Assembly: GCA_024235795.1 (NCBI GenBank)
Contig: JACKLR010000001.1
Location: 1,116,001-1,180,000 of the forward strand
Direction of reading: 5' to 3'
DNA length: 64,000 nucleotides
From: Burkholderiales bacterium
Lineage (GTDB): Bacteria > Pseudomonadota > Gammaproteobacteria > Burkholderiales > Nitrosomonadaceae
Numbering within the stretch: the stretch's first letter is position 1; every line of letters begins with the position of its first letter. A program made the position numbers and the translations under genes. The notes beneath the pieces were generated by a model. The model worked only from the letters and a program-made list of their open reading frames with translations, was not told the DNA's origin and searched no databases. Below, piece by piece: positions 29,371 through 38,810 of this stretch.

Positions 29371-29705
29371 TCCGCATGCAATGAATCGGCACACTGTGGG
29401 TATCTGAACCAGTCTTCCGGAAAAATGTCACGGCATCGCCGGCCCGATTGTACGATACCAAAGCAAAATTTCCGGTCCCCTGATGGATTTCATACCGGTC
29501 AGCAAATCGATGCCCAGGCGTGCCGAAGGAAGAATTGATGCGTTACCATTCACCGGTAAAAACACCGCAGCAACACGATAATGCATTATGAAAAATTCAA
29601 TCCCCCGCAAATCAGCCACCTGTACAACCACCCAAAACTAACCACCCTCGCTTACCGTCGTATCCACTAAGTCACACCAACGATTGCGTATTTATCTACC
29701 GGATT
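29371..29705 (+). pseudogene. Decayed 3' fragment of a comM/yifB gene
   Basis: Bases 29371-29540 align with comM 26599-26770. The match includes CAATGAAT, the ATCTGAACCAGTCTTCCGG / ACCTGGGTCATCCTTCCGG blocks and the stretch encoding 'RY..KISGPL.D'. Bases about 29640-29705 align with comM 26941-27015 around 'TACCGTCGTATC' and 'ACGATTGCG'. About 60 bases are missing in between, and frameshifts break the frame. There is no start and no intact domain. Confidence 0.75.
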
Positions 29706-29954
29706 GAAATAAAATCTGTAACAGGCTTATTGCAGCGGTAATTCAAACTCAGAATCTTGATTCAACCGACATAAGCATAACGCAGAAGCTTAATGCTAGC
29801 CTCAAAACATCCACGATAAATTGTTTATAATAATCTGAACTTGCTGCACCCGGTAATTTGACCGTATGCAGCGGAAACATCTTTACCTTTTGTACTATTC
29901 AAGACTGATTTACGCACAACACAATAATAACCACGACTGTGAGGAGAAACCAAA

Positions 29955-30359
29955 TTGAACCTTCCATTTCAGAGTGATGCACTGGGCAAGCTGATTTTGC
30001 GGCTTACCGTTGGTATTTTAATGTTATTTCATGGCGTTCATAAGCTGTTAAACCCGAGTTCTCTCGATTTTATCAGCAAACAACTTGTGGGTATCGATCT
30101 GCCCCAGGCGCTGGCTTACGGCGTCTATCTCGGAGAAATTATTGCACCGTTGTTGATTATTTTGGGCTTATTTGCACGATTCGGCGGGTTGCTCGTTTTT
30201 GGCAACATGATATTTGCAATTGTACTGGCGCATAGTAATCAGTTGTTTACATTAACAGATCACGGCGGACTTGGCCTGGAGCTGCAAATATTTTACTTGC
30301 TCACAGGGCTGGCTGTTTTCTTTCTTGGCAGTGGTAGATTTGCAGTCAAGCCGGATTAA
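29955..30359 (+). CDS. DoxX-family membrane protein
   Basis: A 134-residue protein with four transmembrane helices and the DoxX patterns 'GKLILRLTVGILMLFHGVHKL', 'GVYLGEIIAPLLIILGLFARFGGLL' and 'GGLGLELQIFYLLTGLAVFFLG'. It starts with TTG at 29955, with GAGGAG just upstream. DoxX-like proteins are linked to redox control, and some are quinol-oxidase or sulfur-related subunits. The exact role here is unknown. No partner gene is adjacent. Confidence 0.85.
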   Translation: MNLPFQSDALGKLILRLTVGILMLFHGVHKLLNPSSLDFISKQLVGIDLPQALAYGVYLGEIIAPLLIILGLFARFGGLLVFGNMIFAIVLAHSNQLFTLTDHGGLGLELQIFYLLTGLAVFFLGSGRFAVKPD

Positions 30360-30473
30360 TGCGCTTTCCATATTCTGCCACGATTCATCTTGGCTATATT
30401 TGCGCAGTATGCAAATGTTAAGCGCACTGTTACAATGATTGCCAGTAAAGACTTAATCTAAAACGTAATTACC

Positions 30474-30920
30474 ATGATTCGATTTATTCTCACAACAGTA
30501 TTTTTCCTGGTTATTGCCCTGTTAAGCTACAACTACTTTTTTGGCACCAAGGAAGAAAAGGAGCAGGCGCAAGAAATTTTCAGTAAAGGCGCCGAAGTTG
30601 TCGGAGCGGGTGCTGATCTTTTGAAATCTGAATATCAAAAATATCAGGAAGGCAAATATGATGAAGCGCTCGATAACGTAGGCCACCTCTTGAACAAGCT
30701 TAAGGACCAAGGCGGAGAATTACTTGAAGACATCGAAAGCTGGAAACAAAGAAAAAGTGAATGGGATCAAAAGAAAAGTGATCTTCATCAATTGCTCGAC
30801 GCCGACCCGGATTCCGTAGACGAAGATGCCGTCAAAAATGCCATTGCTGAACTGGATAAAGAGAGAAAGATACTGGAAAGCGAAGGAAATCGACTTAAAG
30901 AACAGGCAGACAATCGTTAA
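30474..30920 (+). CDS. Single-pass membrane protein with coiled-coil tail
   Basis: A 148-residue protein not recognised as a named family. Residues 3-24 form one transmembrane helix ('FILTTVFFLVIALLSYNYFF'). The rest is highly charged and helical with strong coiled-coil character ('AIAELDKERKILESEGNRL'). It probably sits at the inner membrane with the coil on one side. It lies downstream of doxX by 114 bp on the same strand. Confidence 0.65.
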   Translation: MIRFILTTVFFLVIALLSYNYFFGTKEEKEQAQEIFSKGAEVVGAGADLLKSEYQKYQEGKYDEALDNVGHLLNKLKDQGGELLEDIESWKQRKSEWDQKKSDLHQLLDADPDSVDEDAVKNAIAELDKERKILESEGNRLKEQADNR

Positions 30921-30989
30921 AAACAGTCGTTCAGTTTTTCTCTCTCTTCACTTTCCGGTGATATAGTCATCAAGACTCACATATACGGA

Positions 30990-31377
30990 TTATAAATTGC
31001 CATCCAGCAGCAATACGCTGCCGATGATGGCTACGGCTTCGTTGCTGCCGGCAATATCCACAGCAATCCATTCGCGCGTGATTTCACCGTTTTCGAGCCG
31101 TAATTGCTGCTGATTCAGTTCGGCTTCTGTGGCCGATCTGCCGAGCGTCTGGCTGTAGAGCGCCTGAATGTAATCGGTGTCGCCCAGATCATTCAGACTC
31201 GAGTTGTTTTGGAACCAGTCGAGAATGATTTCGGGATTGACGTGATCAGTGATAGCCTTGCGCCCCAACTGCCATTCGCCGATGGTGGCATCGCGGTCAA
31301 AGAAAGTCTGGAACAATCGGCCGAGTATGCCTTCCACCTGATTGTGTGCAAGCAAAACATTCTCGCCGCTGTCAAAA
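30990..31377 (-). pseudogene. Truncated copy of the RTX protein's C-terminal DUF4214 module
   Basis: Read on the minus strand, this encodes about 129 residues nearly identical to the end of the giant protein at 9150-9543, from 'FDSGENVLLAHNQ' to 'LLLDG', with about nine substitutions. Homology stops abruptly at 31377. Upstream the frame continues for about 46 unrelated residues to an ATG at 31517, which does not look like a real gene start. It has the original stop position but no secretion or repeat region. Confidence 0.8.
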
Positions 31378-31642
31378 CGATCATTTCGACATTTCTGATC
31401 ATGCTTGTTTATTGCGTTAAATGAAATAAGTTTTGTTATAGAGCGAAGTCGAGGTCGAGACTGAAAACAGCGTAAACTGCATTGCGGCAAAACGTTACAA
31501 ACTGCCGCAACGGGCATTGAACTATAGCTGGACTAACGTGGGAACTGGGTACTTTTGAAAGCCGGTTTGAATTGTATTGCTACGGCCCACGGTGTTATAA
31601 AATGGAGGTTAGGAGCAACAGCGCCTGTTATGCCGCTCCCAG

Positions 31643-32014
31643 TTAATCTTTCTCCAATGGATATCCCGCGTCGCGCCACGCCCTGATACCGCCATCCATG
31701 GATATCACATTGGTATACCCCATTTGCTGCAACGCGTCAGCAGCCAGAGCAGAGCGGTAACCGCCGCCGCAATACAATACGATAGACGCATGCTTGTCGG
31801 GTATTACCGTTTCAATATCGCGTTCAATAATTCCCTTACCCAGATGGCGGGCGCCTGCGGCATGATCGGCGTGGTATTCGTGATCCTCACGCACGTCGAT
31901 GAAATGAAACGATTTCCCCTTTTTCATACGTGCCCGTACATCTGCCGCGGTGCATTCTTTGACACGCTGCTTCGCGTCGTCCACCAACTTCAAGAAACCT
32001 GAATTATGCTGCAT
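31643..32014 (-). CDS. Rhodanese-like domain protein
   Basis: A 123-residue single-domain rhodanese. It has 'FHFIDVREDHEYHADHAAGARHLGKG' followed by the active-site loop 'LYCGGGYRSALAA', with the catalytic Cys that would carry a persulfide, and a C-terminal 'GGIRAWRDAGYPL'. Rhodaneses transfer sulfane sulfur to thiophilic acceptors. It is cytoplasmic, with no signal peptide, and the physiological acceptor cannot be told from the neighbours. Confidence 0.88.
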   Translation of the reverse strand: MQHNSGFLKLVDDAKQRVKECTAADVRARMKKGKSFHFIDVREDHEYHADHAAGARHLGKGIIERDIETVIPDKHASIVLYCGGGYRSALAADALQQMGYTNVISMDGGIRAWRDAGYPLEKD

Positions 32015-32176
32015 TATTCCTCCGCCAGATTGAGCCGCCAGTGTCTACATTTGAAACTGATATGTATTGTGACCGGCCGCATATATTGTGTAAATATATC
32101 GTAAATTCACTCACCGAAAAAAATTTTATTTCAAGCGCAAAACCCGCCCAATCTACTAATATGACAGTCCGCGCGA

Positions 32177-33130
32177 TTATTCTGTAGCAATCTGCACTTG
32201 ATTCGCTGCATGACGATTGTCATTTATCAACGCTGTGATATCCGTCTCCCAGCCTGCTAGTTTGTCATGCGCATGCTGCCGCTGTTTGGGCGTGGTGCTG
32301 TTGTGCAGGCGCGCGATAAAACCGCAGGTGTATTCGGACAGCCTGAGCTGATAGGCGCGGTAATCCGCATCGTCGGAACGGTAGGTATGCGCAACCAGTT
32401 GGCGCAGCTCGGCAGCCGCTTTATCAAACGGGGCGGGTTCGGTGGCGATCCGTTGCAGGGTGGACAATGTCACCTGCTGGCGTCGCTGGCGCTCAAGCAA
32501 CCATGCATCAGGCGCGAACGGAGAAGCCTTGACTGCAGTAATGATCAGCGCCCGCTGTTTTTTGTCTATCCTGCCATACAGATTCTCGATGCGCTTGACG
32601 GTCCGTTTGACCGAAGCATTCAACCGGTCTTCAACATCGGGTTGCAGGTATTTGCGGCGCAGTTTGTCGTTGCTTTTTTGGTATTGTTTTTCCAGATAGC
32701 GCCACTGCGCTTCGCCGAGACGCAACGCCACCGGCGTTCCCAGTTGAACGGCATGATCGAGAGCCGGTGCAATGATCTCCTGCAACTCATCCGACCAGCT
32801 GCACGCCTGTTCCGGGGTGATCCGGCCATCGATGCCGCTGCGCACGATGGTCAGCCATTCTGCGTATGCGGGGAGCTGTTCGCTGCGGTGCCAGTTGAAC
32901 CATGCCTGAATCGCCTGCTTTGCATGTGGCTTTTGTTCACGGTCAAAGTCGACATAGCCGTCGAGCCACCACCACGCCAGATGCGGGCCGTTGTTATAGC
33001 CCAGCTGTGTGATGCTGCACCCGCCCATAAGCAAAGACAGGCCGGCTATTGCCATTACCGCAAGCGATCTAACTTTCAAGCGATACACCCCATTTGTTAA
33101 CTGTACATTGGCATTGCGAAATTGTGACAT
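32177..33130 (-). CDS. DUF6279-family lipoprotein
   Basis: A 317-residue lipoprotein. A hydrophobic segment ends in the lipobox 'LLMGGC' (Cys 38), followed by 'SITQLGYNNGPHLAWWWLDGYVDF', the conserved start of the family; the rest is helical, rich in Arg, Gln and Trp. An in-frame GTG at 33088 would give a more standard signal-peptide length. Function is unknown. It lies 15 bp downstream of the bestrophin gene and is probably in its operon. Confidence 0.8.
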   Translation of the reverse strand: MSQFRNANVQLTNGVYRLKVRSLAVMAIAGLSLLMGGCSITQLGYNNGPHLAWWWLDGYVDFDREQKPHAKQAIQAWFNWHRSEQLPAYAEWLTIVRSGIDGRITPEQACSWSDELQEIIAPALDHAVQLGTPVALRLGEAQWRYLEKQYQKSNDKLRRKYLQPDVEDRLNASVKRTVKRIENLYGRIDKKQRALIITAVKASPFAPDAWLLERQRRQQVTLSTLQRIATEPAPFDKAAAELRQLVAHTYRSDDADYRAYQLRLSEYTCGFIARLHNSTTPKQRQHAHDKLAGWETDITALINDNRHAANQVQIATE

Positions 33131-33145
33131 TGAATCGGCGCCCGA

Positions 33146-34072
33146 TCACATGAGCACGCCATCTTTGGGTTCCAGTGGTGCCGGGACTGAATCCTCTCCC
33201 AGCTGCTGCCTTAAATCGATTTCGATATTCCGGCAAATCGCCGACATCGGCACATCTTCTAGTTTACCTTCAAACGGCGCTTCGGTACGGTTACCGATGC
33301 GCTCGGTGATGGTAAAAATCGTAGCCAGCATCACGTAAATCGGAAATGCGCCCCAGCCAAGATGCTGGACAAGTCCGAAAGGCAACAGCAGCACAAAAAT
33401 CCAGACAAAGGATTTGGTAAAAAACCCGTATTGCCGCGGCAATGGCGTGGTTTTTATCCGTTCACAGCGTCCCTGCGCGGAAAAAAACGTTTTAACGGAT
33501 TCCATCAAGCCGTACACATAGGCCTGGTCCTTGATCCATCCGGCGCTATGCAACTCGCTTAACCGCAGCGATTGCTGATGGTTCAATTGCGTTGCTTTAT
33601 TTGCCGCCCGGTCCAGCGCCTGGAATTCTGCATCCGGCAACAGCGGCTTCAATTCCTCCCAGGTTTTCTCCTGGCGCAACTGCAAGCGCAGCGCATTCAA
33701 AAAAGCCAGTTGCCGGTAAACGAGTTCTCTGTGGATTGCTGCAGCGGCTGCCTGTGGCCCGTTATCCTGTCCCTCTGGATGCCGAACGTAATTGACGACC
33801 TGGGACGCAAAATTCCGCGCGGCATTGGTTAAATCGCCCCACACAATCCGGGCCTCCCAGAACCGGTTATACGCCTCGTTATTGCGAAAACCCAGCATGA
33901 TTGCGACAGCAATTCCAAAGACGCTGATTTCAGTATCGGGAAAGGTAAGATGCGCAAAAAAGCCGTATGCATGCATAACGCAGACAAGATAACCATAGGC
34001 CAGAAAAAACAGAATATTCCACCCGTCGATTTTGAGTATCCATTTAAGGCGAACTGTTTTACGTACAATCAT
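33146..34072 (-). CDS. Bestrophin-family anion channel
   Basis: A 308-residue membrane protein. Hallmarks are 'FGIAVAIMLGFRNNEAYNRFWEARIVWG' near residue 60 and a C-terminal region with 'LPFGLVQHLGWGAFPIYVMLATIF' and 'PFEGKLEDVPM'. Bacterial bestrophins form pentameric channels that pass chloride or cations. AAGGACGG precedes ATG 34072. Directly upstream is an array of 11 bp repeats. The DUF6279 lipoprotein gene follows 15 bp downstream. Confidence 0.9.
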   Translation of the reverse strand: MIVRKTVRLKWILKIDGWNILFFLAYGYLVCVMHAYGFFAHLTFPDTEISVFGIAVAIMLGFRNNEAYNRFWEARIVWGDLTNAARNFASQVVNYVRHPEGQDNGPQAAAAAIHRELVYRQLAFLNALRLQLRQEKTWEELKPLLPDAEFQALDRAANKATQLNHQQSLRLSELHSAGWIKDQAYVYGLMESVKTFFSAQGRCERIKTTPLPRQYGFFTKSFVWIFVLLLPFGLVQHLGWGAFPIYVMLATIFTITERIGNRTEAPFEGKLEDVPMSAICRNIEIDLRQQLGEDSVPAPLEPKDGVLM

Positions 34073-34080
34073 AATTCCGT

Positions 34081-34130
34081 CCTTGCTTAATCCTTGCTAA
34101 GTCTCTGCTTAGTCCCTGTTTAATCCCTAT
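34081..34130. repeat. 11 bp tandem repeat, four to five copies
   Basis: Consecutive units CCTTGCTTAAT, CCTTGCTAAGT, CTCTGCTTAGT and CCCTGTTTAAT, then a decayed fifth unit CCCTATTTT, lie just upstream of the bestrophin start on its leader. On the coding strand the units read like repeated purine-rich AAGGA/AGGGA Shine-Dalgarno look-alikes. Confidence 0.75.
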
Positions 34131-34160
34131 TTTCGCCTGTTTATACTGCCCTTTGCATCG

Positions 34161-34799
34161 TCACTGCCCCGAAATTGAACCGATAATGCTCAACAAGGGG
34201 AAACGGCCGCCTGAACGCTCAAATGCGCGGGAATATTCAATGGCAAATCCATTGTCCCGAATAACCTGCTCCAGATCGGACTGGACCCATTCCTGAACGG
34301 CGCAATGCCGGTTAATTCCGGAAATATTCGCAGTGACCCATTCGGTTTTCGGGCCCCGGTGAAGTGCGATCATCATCCTGCCGGTGGATTTCATCACTGT
34401 TATAAAATTGCGCAATACTTGTGGCACATCGGTTTTATGAATATGGAGCAAGCTGAACGACACCCAAATCCCGTCGAAAGTGTCCGCAGGCAGGTTGATT
34501 GCTCTCATGTCCATTTGGATAAAGTCCGCCGCGGGCACGCGCTGTTTCGCCATTGCGATAAACTCAGGGGTAATGTCTATGCCTGTCACCGTATAGCCAA
34601 GTTTCGCAAAGACTTCCGAATCCTGTCCGGGCCCGCATCCACAATCCAGAATCTTCGCCCGCTCGGGCATGGATTCCAGGAATCTCTTCCGGTCAATGTC
34701 CAGAAATTCATGCGCATTCCTGAAGAAATCGACAAAATCCCGGGCACCTGTTCCATAAGCTTCTGAAATTTCCCGGTTATAGTGTTTGACGTTGTTCAT
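34161..34799 (-). CDS. Class I SAM-dependent methyltransferase
   Basis: A 212-residue methyltransferase of the UbiE/SmtA-like class. Motif I is 'ILDCGCGPGQDSEVFAKLGYTVTGIDITPEFI', with motif II 'DGIWVSFSLLHI' and a downstream 'MIALHRG'. The track of possible starts goes back to 34886 through a hydrophobic stretch unlike the family; ATG 34799 ('MNNVKHYNREI') is preferred. The substrate cannot be assigned. Confidence 0.8.
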   Translation of the reverse strand: MNNVKHYNREISEAYGTGARDFVDFFRNAHEFLDIDRKRFLESMPERAKILDCGCGPGQDSEVFAKLGYTVTGIDITPEFIAMAKQRVPAADFIQMDMRAINLPADTFDGIWVSFSLLHIHKTDVPQVLRNFITVMKSTGRMMIALHRGPKTEWVTANISGINRHCAVQEWVQSDLEQVIRDNGFAIEYSRAFERSGGRFPLLSIIGSISGQ

Positions 34800-34888
34800 A
34801 CCCGAAACGTAAATAATCCTAAACAGGTTATAGCGTATGACAAAAGCTGTAAAAAGCAAAGCAAATTGAAATAACCGGGACCACACGT

Positions 34889-35028
34889 TTAGTTATCCGG
34901 CAGTTTGCCGTTTACCCAGCCCAGGTTTTTCTGAATTCGGCATACGCCGGATAACAGTCAACGAGTTCCAGTAATAACTGCTTTGATTTGGCGTAAAACA
35001 GAGCGGCCTGTCCCAGGTTACCCAGCAT
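34889..35028 (-). pseudogene. Frameshifted C-terminal fragment of a TPR protein
   Basis: On the minus strand the sequence reads 'LGNLGQAALFYAKSKQLLLE', then 'LVDCYPAYAEFRK', a TPR-like ending. It hits a stop after 'TWAG', but a one-base frame change continues as 'NLGWVNGKLPDN' to a TAA at 34889-34891. The 5' part is missing. Confidence 0.5.
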
Positions 35029-35223
35029 GGTGTGTGTCGAGGACACACAAAATTGTATCGGCCTTTCATTCTCCATACAAACGCCCCGCTTCGCCGGATC
35101 CGGGTTAGATTCCGCTGGATGGACGAATTTCAGATCAAAGACGGAACAGCATGCAAGACACCGAAATGGCTGCTAACATGTGCGTTATTTATCGCTACCG
35201 GCCCTTCCCCGTAACACAGTCCC

Positions 35224-36138
35224 ATGAAACGTTTCAGATTAATCAGCGACAATCTTGCCCTGCTCACCGCGCTCTCGGCGGTTGCCGCTTATTTTCTGCC
35301 CGACGTCTTTTTAGTTTTTGAGCATATTTTTCTCTGGTTGTTTGCCGCAACCATGTTTTCGCTCGGCATCGTCCTGAAGCCGGGCGAACTCCAGCAGGTG
35401 CGTCAGCAACCCAGGCAGGTCGGCCTGGGCGTGTTGACGCAGTATAGCGTGATGCCGCTGCTGGGCGCTATTGCCGCCTACGGCAGCGGACTGCCCAGCG
35501 AAACCGCGCTCGGACTGGTTATTGTCGCCTGCGCGCCCGGCGCAATGGCCAGCAATGTCGTGGTGTATCTGGCAGGCGGCGCGCTGGCGTATTCGATTGT
35601 GCTGACCACTGTTTCTACATTGCTCTCGCCGCTGTTGACCCCGGCGCTGGTCAAATGGATCGGCGGCGCATTATTGCCCATTCCATTCTGGCCGATGACG
35701 CAAACGATACTGCTGATCGTCGTTTTGCCGATTATCCTCGGCATGCTGGTAAAACGCGTTCTGAGACGAAAAACGCAAGTCATCACCGAAATCGCTCCCG
35801 CAATCGCGGTACTGTCGATTGTCATTATCTGCAGTTACGCGGTTGCCGCCAATCAGGAACGGATTGCTGACGTTGGCCCGTACCTGTTTCTGATCGTGGT
35901 TATCTTCAACCTGCTAGGCTACCTTGCTGGCTGGCACCTGGCACGGCTTTACGGCTTCGAGAAAAAACTGCAAATCGCCCTGTCTATCGAAATCGGCATG
36001 CAAAATGCGGGGCTTGGCGTCGCGCTGGCATTGAAACACTTCGCGCCGGAAACCGCCCTGCCTGGCGCGCTTTTTGCCGTGTGGTGCATTCTGACGGCTG
36101 CGGGAATGACTGCTTACCTGAGGAGACACAGGGCATAA
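35224..36138 (+). CDS. Bile acid:sodium symporter (BASS) family transporter
   Basis: A 304-residue protein with about nine to ten transmembrane helices. It carries 'FSLGIVLKPGEL', 'VIVACAPGAMASNVVVYLAGG' and 'LSIEIGMQNAGLGVALA', the conserved core sequences of the BASS fold that binds sodium and an organic anion at crossing helices. The bacterial substrate is unknown; relatives carry pyruvate, pantoate or bile acids. It stands alone between a degraded TPR fragment and the convergent patatin operon. Confidence 0.88.
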   Translation: MKRFRLISDNLALLTALSAVAAYFLPDVFLVFEHIFLWLFAATMFSLGIVLKPGELQQVRQQPRQVGLGVLTQYSVMPLLGAIAAYGSGLPSETALGLVIVACAPGAMASNVVVYLAGGALAYSIVLTTVSTLLSPLLTPALVKWIGGALLPIPFWPMTQTILLIVVLPIILGMLVKRVLRRKTQVITEIAPAIAVLSIVIICSYAVAANQERIADVGPYLFLIVVIFNLLGYLAGWHLARLYGFEKKLQIALSIEIGMQNAGLGVALALKHFAPETALPGALFAVWCILTAAGMTAYLRRHRA

Positions 36139-36244
36139 ACGACCAGTCCCCATGCGTTCTTGCGCCTGAATGATTGCACCTGGATTATTGCGATCAATCG
36201 GCTGGGCAATACACGATGTCACCATGACACCGTATTGCAATAGT

Positions 36245-37801
36245 CTACTTGAGCCGCATCACATAGGTATCCCAAAGCTCGCCGATAAAGAAACGTCCGA
36301 ATTTGGATAAAGTCGTTAGTTTGTCTGTTTCCAGCAGCGGATTGACGATTTCCATGCTGGAGATGAGCTTCAACAATTCCTTGACGCCCAGCGTTAAAAT
36401 GCCTGCGCCGATAATCTCGCCCGATGCATCCCGCCCCTGGTATAGCAATGTGTGTAGCGTGGTCGTGTCGTCCCACAGGTCAAACATGGGATCATCGCGA
36501 ATGATTTTTTTACCTGCCAGATAGTATTGCCGGTTCAAGTGCTCGAAACCCAGTTCATAGATCATGTATTTTGTGCGGGGCTCGTCGGCGGGGCTGAACA
36601 GATTAAAAACACCGCGATCTGCGATCATGTCCATGCCGAGCGGCGGAAAGTCGATTTTACCCGCCAGATGACCGGCATGTTCGGGCTGCTCGATGAACCG
36701 ATCGATGTCGTCGATGGTGACTTCAACATGTATCGTCAATTCGACTCCGGCGCGATTGCCCTGTTTTTTTCCGCTTTCAGGATCGGTTGTATCCAGAGCA
36801 AAGCCGCCGGACATGGCTTCCTTGAAAAATATTCCGGGGCTCTGCTGCGTCATTTGCAGCACTTTCGGGTCAAGTGCAACACCCTGCGACAACATCGAGG
36901 CAAAGTAGCTTCTGGCGTCGTCGCGTCCCATTTCTATGAGACGGGCATGGGAGATTTGTCCGGTGTATAACGCGGAATCCAGCGGCAGGGGATGCGCCGG
37001 TTTGATCAGATGCAGCGTAATCGGCTGGCGGTGTCCGTAGACTTCCTCGCCATTCCGGATGCGTTCGTTGATTTCTGCGATATGCAGAATTTCCTTGCCT
37101 AATGCGCCATTAGCGCTCATTTCCAGCATCTGGACGTAAAAATTGAGCAATCCACTGCGGTATTGCGGGATATTGCCCATGATCCAGACCAGCCATAATT
37201 CATTTGCGCCGGCTTTAACGGGACCGAGCAAATTCGCATCCTGGATAAAACCGGAATCCAGATAATTGACACCGTTGATTTGAACAGGCGGCAGGGTACC
37301 CGGCAGCGAAATCCCCGCAACAAGAAAATCCTCGCTGATATCCTGGTGCCTGATGGTCTCGTTGGTTTTGGTGGTGAAGTTGCACACATTAAACGTGGCC
37401 TGCATGCCGCCCGCAGCCCTGATTTTGTCGACATTGATCCCCAAATGCGGAAAAACTTTCTCTCTGAACGCCGCCGCGCTGCCTGCCGCGACAAAAAATG
37501 GATCGCTGAGATAGTCTTTCAATGAACCGAAAGAAATGGTGTCCATTATGTTCAGACTGCGCCAACGGTCGCACATTTCATCGGCCTTCAAACCGGACAG
37601 CAGCATGGCCAGATTGAGCGACCCGCCGGACGTACCGTCCATCAGATCGAATTTCAGGCCGTGCGAAAAAATCTCGTCGAGAACACCGGCGGCATACGAT
37701 AACCGCAGGCCGCCGCCTGGCAAAATAAGCGCGCGTTTTATTCCGGATGCAGCCTGCTCTTTAACTGCCGCGCCTTGTGGAATATGCATAGAATCAGGCA
37801 T
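36245..37801 (-). CDS. Patatin-like phospholipase
   Basis: A 518-residue protein whose N-terminal 300 residues are a patatin domain. It has the oxyanion 'LPGGGLRLSYAAGVL', nucleophile elbow 'DGTSGGSLN' (G-x-S-x-G) and dyad Asp in 'NYLDSGFIQD'. The C-terminal 200 residues are not recognised. Patatins release fatty acids from membrane lipids. AAGGG precedes ATG 37801. It is the last gene of a three-gene operon with an acetoacetate-decarboxylase-like protein and an alpha/beta hydrolase, suggesting joint action on a lipid or polyketide-like substrate. Confidence 0.85.
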   Translation of the reverse strand: MPDSMHIPQGAAVKEQAASGIKRALILPGGGLRLSYAAGVLDEIFSHGLKFDLMDGTSGGSLNLAMLLSGLKADEMCDRWRSLNIMDTISFGSLKDYLSDPFFVAAGSAAAFREKVFPHLGINVDKIRAAGGMQATFNVCNFTTKTNETIRHQDISEDFLVAGISLPGTLPPVQINGVNYLDSGFIQDANLLGPVKAGANELWLVWIMGNIPQYRSGLLNFYVQMLEMSANGALGKEILHIAEINERIRNGEEVYGHRQPITLHLIKPAHPLPLDSALYTGQISHARLIEMGRDDARSYFASMLSQGVALDPKVLQMTQQSPGIFFKEAMSGGFALDTTDPESGKKQGNRAGVELTIHVEVTIDDIDRFIEQPEHAGHLAGKIDFPPLGMDMIADRGVFNLFSPADEPRTKYMIYELGFEHLNRQYYLAGKKIIRDDPMFDLWDDTTTLHTLLYQGRDASGEIIGAGILTLGVKELLKLISSMEIVNPLLETDKLTTLSKFGRFFIGELWDTYVMRLK

Positions 37802-37861
37802 ATCAACCCTTTTTTAGAAATGAACGGAAAAGATCCCAATGTATCCGGGATGACCAGTAAT

Positions 37862-38734
37862 TTATTTTGGCGGGACCGACGCGCTGGGCGGCGGCAGCCA
37901 TTCCTCGCTCAGGCCCAGATTGATGACCGACTCCATGCCCTCGGACGCTTTTTCGGGCAGTTGATCATAATCGAGAAACCAGCTTTCGATGTGGTCGTCG
38001 AGGATGCCGTGTATGCTGGGCAGATATATCGCGGCGATGGCGTCGCCGATTTCAAGATCCTTCATCGCTTGCAACCGCGGATGATCGCCGATGACAAAAC
38101 GCGCCTTGTCTTTTCCGAACAGGCGGACGCCAAATTTGTTGTTGAGCAGAATATCCGATTTCATCAGCATGCCGCGAAACGCGCAATAATTGGAGGCGCG
38201 GACTTTGATCGGAATAAAATTAAAGCGCGGTTTTTTGATTTCCACATAAGCGACCAGCTGGCCGTCGAGATCATACTGGCTGCTGACCAGCTCGTCGGTA
38301 ATTTTAAAATCAAGCTGTCCCTGATGCTTGGGCATGCCCCAGATGCCTTTCCCGCCTTTTACAGACACTTCGGACGAAACAGGCAGGTCGATGACATACT
38401 GCCCTGTTTTGAATAAATTGGGCAATACACCGGGCAACAGTTTGGGCGCAGGTTTAGCGCCATGCGTACAGGCAATGCCGATGCTGTATTCGATATATTT
38501 ACCAATGGGCGTTTCCCGGTAATCGATCACGGTCACAATGAGCAGACCGCTGTTCCACAGGCAGAACGGTTGCACGCTTTTGGGCAGAAACGCCTTGGAT
38601 TTCTCAAGATTGATGGGAAAAATGGCCATCAATGCGGGTGAATTAACGGCGGATACCGGCAGTTTGAACGGAATGCCGTCGACGAGTGCATATTTCCCGG
38701 TATATTGCTTGATGCGCCTGGGTATCATCAACAT
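37862..38734 (-). CDS. Acetoacetate decarboxylase-fold protein
   Basis: A 290-residue protein of the ADC superfamily: 'MAIFPINLEKSKAFLP' early, 'EYSIGIACTHG' in the middle and 'GKGIWGMPKHQGQLDF' in the core. The lysine in 'GMPKH' may correspond to the Schiff-base Lys of acetoacetate decarboxylase, with His in place of the neighbouring Lys; this is inference. ADC-fold relatives also include aldolase-dehydratases. GGGGG lies 6 bases before ATG 38734. Middle gene of the operon. Confidence 0.75.
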   Translation of the reverse strand: MLMIPRRIKQYTGKYALVDGIPFKLPVSAVNSPALMAIFPINLEKSKAFLPKSVQPFCLWNSGLLIVTVIDYRETPIGKYIEYSIGIACTHGAKPAPKLLPGVLPNLFKTGQYVIDLPVSSEVSVKGGKGIWGMPKHQGQLDFKITDELVSSQYDLDGQLVAYVEIKKPRFNFIPIKVRASNYCAFRGMLMKSDILLNNKFGVRLFGKDKARFVIGDHPRLQAMKDLEIGDAIAAIYLPSIHGILDDHIESWFLDYDQLPEKASEGMESVINLGLSEEWLPPPSASVPPK

Positions 38735-38810
38735 AACTATCCCCCTTTTAAAAATAAATTACAAAATTAGAGTAGGCTCCTGAAACGTTTTCCAGTGATC
38801 TGTCCGTTTT

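Noticed and set aside
32267..33100. 277-codon plus-strand frame opposite the DUF6279 gene
   Set aside because: The minus-strand frame has a lipoprotein signal and family match; this one is a GC-driven shadow.
35032..35214. 60-codon plus-strand frame upstream of the BASS gene
   Set aside because: Composition is not protein-like, it has no ribosome site, and it faces a decayed TPR fragment on the other strand.
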